Shown piece by piece: positions 63,476-64,000 of a stretch of DNA of 64,000 bases (the stretch's first letter is position 1; each line of letters opens with the position of its first letter). This DNA comes from Chitinophagaceae bacterium BSSC1 (lineage in GTDB: Bacteria > Bacteroidota > Bacteroidia > Chitinophagales > Chitinophagaceae): contig NKJC01000003.1 of the NCBI GenBank assembly GCA_002256435.1, forward strand, positions 310,001-374,000. Reading direction: 5' to 3'. Below the pieces are notes generated by a model. The model saw only the letters and a program-made list of their open reading frames with translations, was not told the origin of the DNA and did no database searches. The position numbers were made by a program, and so were the translations under genes.

Positions 63476-64000
63476 TTAAGTGGTTTCAACTGGGTTTTCC
63501 AAAGCGTTCTCCCATTTACTTACAACAGTAGTTGCTAGGGCGTTTCCTAACACATTGGTTGCTGTTCTAAACATGTCGCAAAAATGGTCAATGGGTAAAA
63601 TTAGGGCAATCCCCTCTGGTGGAATATTAAACATGGCGCAGGTAGCAGTTACTACAACTAAGCTTGCCCTGGGCACACCCGCAATCCCTTTGCTGGTTAA
63701 CATTAACACAATGAGCATGGTAAACTGTGTACCATAGTCTAAATGAATATTATATGCTTGCGCAATGGCAATACTGGCAAAAGTCATATACATCATACTT
63801 CCATCTAGGTTAAAGGAATAACCCAGTGGAAGAATAAAAGCAACAATTTTATCCTTGCATCCAAACTTCTCCAATTCTTCTGTGAGTTTTGGAAATACCG
63901 CTTCACTACTGGTTGTACTAAACGCAATAATTAAAGGAGGGAAAATGGCTTTTAATAATTGGGGCAGACGCTTGCCTAAAATGATGAATCCTACAGTCAA
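63476..64000 (-). CDS. Dicarboxylate/amino-acid:cation symporter (N-terminus cut by window edge)
   Basis: The visible 174 residues are the C-terminal half of a GltP/DctA-type symporter. The first hairpin reads 'IAFSTTSSEAVFPKLTEELE' and the substrate/cation site 'GYSFNLDGSMMYMTFAS' (variant of NMDGT). 'SKGIAGVPRASLVVVTATCA' and 'DHFCDMFRTATNVLGNALAT' follow. The real start lies beyond 64000; the track's first Met is an edge artefact. It would import glutamate, aspartate or C4-dicarboxylates with sodium or protons. Confidence 0.9.
   Translation of the reverse strand: MTVGFIILGKRLPQLLKAIFPPLIIAFSTTSSEAVFPKLTEELEKFGCKDKIVAFILPLGYSFNLDGSMMYMTFASIAIAQAYNIHLDYGTQFTMLIVLMLTSKGIAGVPRASLVVVTATCAMFNIPPEGIALILPIDHFCDMFRTATNVLGNALATTVVSKWENALENPVETT

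Noticed and set aside
59243-64000. GT9, tandem MFS, DedA and symporter genes as part of the PUL
   Set aside because: They lie beyond the convergent regulator gene, lack the operator and have housekeeping functions; the MFS pair does not resemble the PUL's own carrier.
1-64000. CRISPR arrays, tRNA or rRNA genes, phage or conjugative modules, defence systems
   Set aside because: I looked for regularly spaced repeats, RNA gene signatures and nuclease or integrase motifs and saw none; nearly all DNA is explained by the genes listed.

Overview
The window looks like a chromosome segment of a low-GC member of the Bacteroidota. The signs are one SusC/SusD pair, long same-strand trains of secreted glycoside hydrolases with short intergenic gaps, Bacteroidota-type LutABC and UxaA proteins, and signal peptides ending in 'AQ'. 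Gene content resembles freshwater or soil Chitinophagaceae, but that family-level placement is inference and no marker gene for it is present.

Region 1 (1-8218, minus strand) is a catabolic operon read as UxaA-family dehydratase, lutA, lutB, lutC, GH29 alpha-L-fucosidase, FAH-family hydrolase, and a second GH29 cut by the left edge. Together these fit release of L-fucose and its non-phosphorylated breakdown through 2,4-diketo-3-deoxy-L-fuconate to pyruvate and L-lactate, with LutABC oxidising the lactate. The dehydrogenases and lactonase are not in the window. A divergent AraC-family regulator (8380-9255) probably controls this operon.

Region 2 (9365-57736, all minus strand) is a very large polysaccharide utilisation locus (PUL). 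A 36-kb upstream train encodes a cytosolic FAD oxidoreductase, an MFS transporter, two acetylesterases, GH16, two GH29, GH43-type propellers (two of them fused to GH16 or to an SGNH esterase), GH95-like and DUF5703-like enzymes, a GH106-like protein, a GH9-like protein, GH2, a GH141-like beta-helix protein and one unclassified 822-residue protein. A second unit begins with SusC and SusD and continues, past a hairpin, into a propeller protein, GH95, a GH9-like protein and an exported FAD oxidoreductase, ending at a hairpin terminator. I see no sulfatase, so the target is probably a non-sulfated, acetylated, fucose-containing heteroglycan. It may have a beta-1,3-galactan-like backbone and rhamnose or uronic acid parts.

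Region 3 (57737-59237) holds the regulator: a LacI-family protein with an extra N-terminal four-cysteine zinc ribbon of the IS1 InsA type. A 34-bp palindrome with a central CpG lies immediately before its start codon, and a second copy lies upstream of susC. The four half-sites agree on CTATCGAAAACGTTT(G/C)C. This regulator-operator pair is the most novel-looking signal in the window.

Region 4 (59243-64000, minus strand) is unrelated housekeeping: a GT9 glycosyltransferase, two tandem MFS transporters, a DedA protein and a dicarboxylate/amino-acid symporter cut by the right edge. All calls are from reading the sequence and ORF track; no database search was run.
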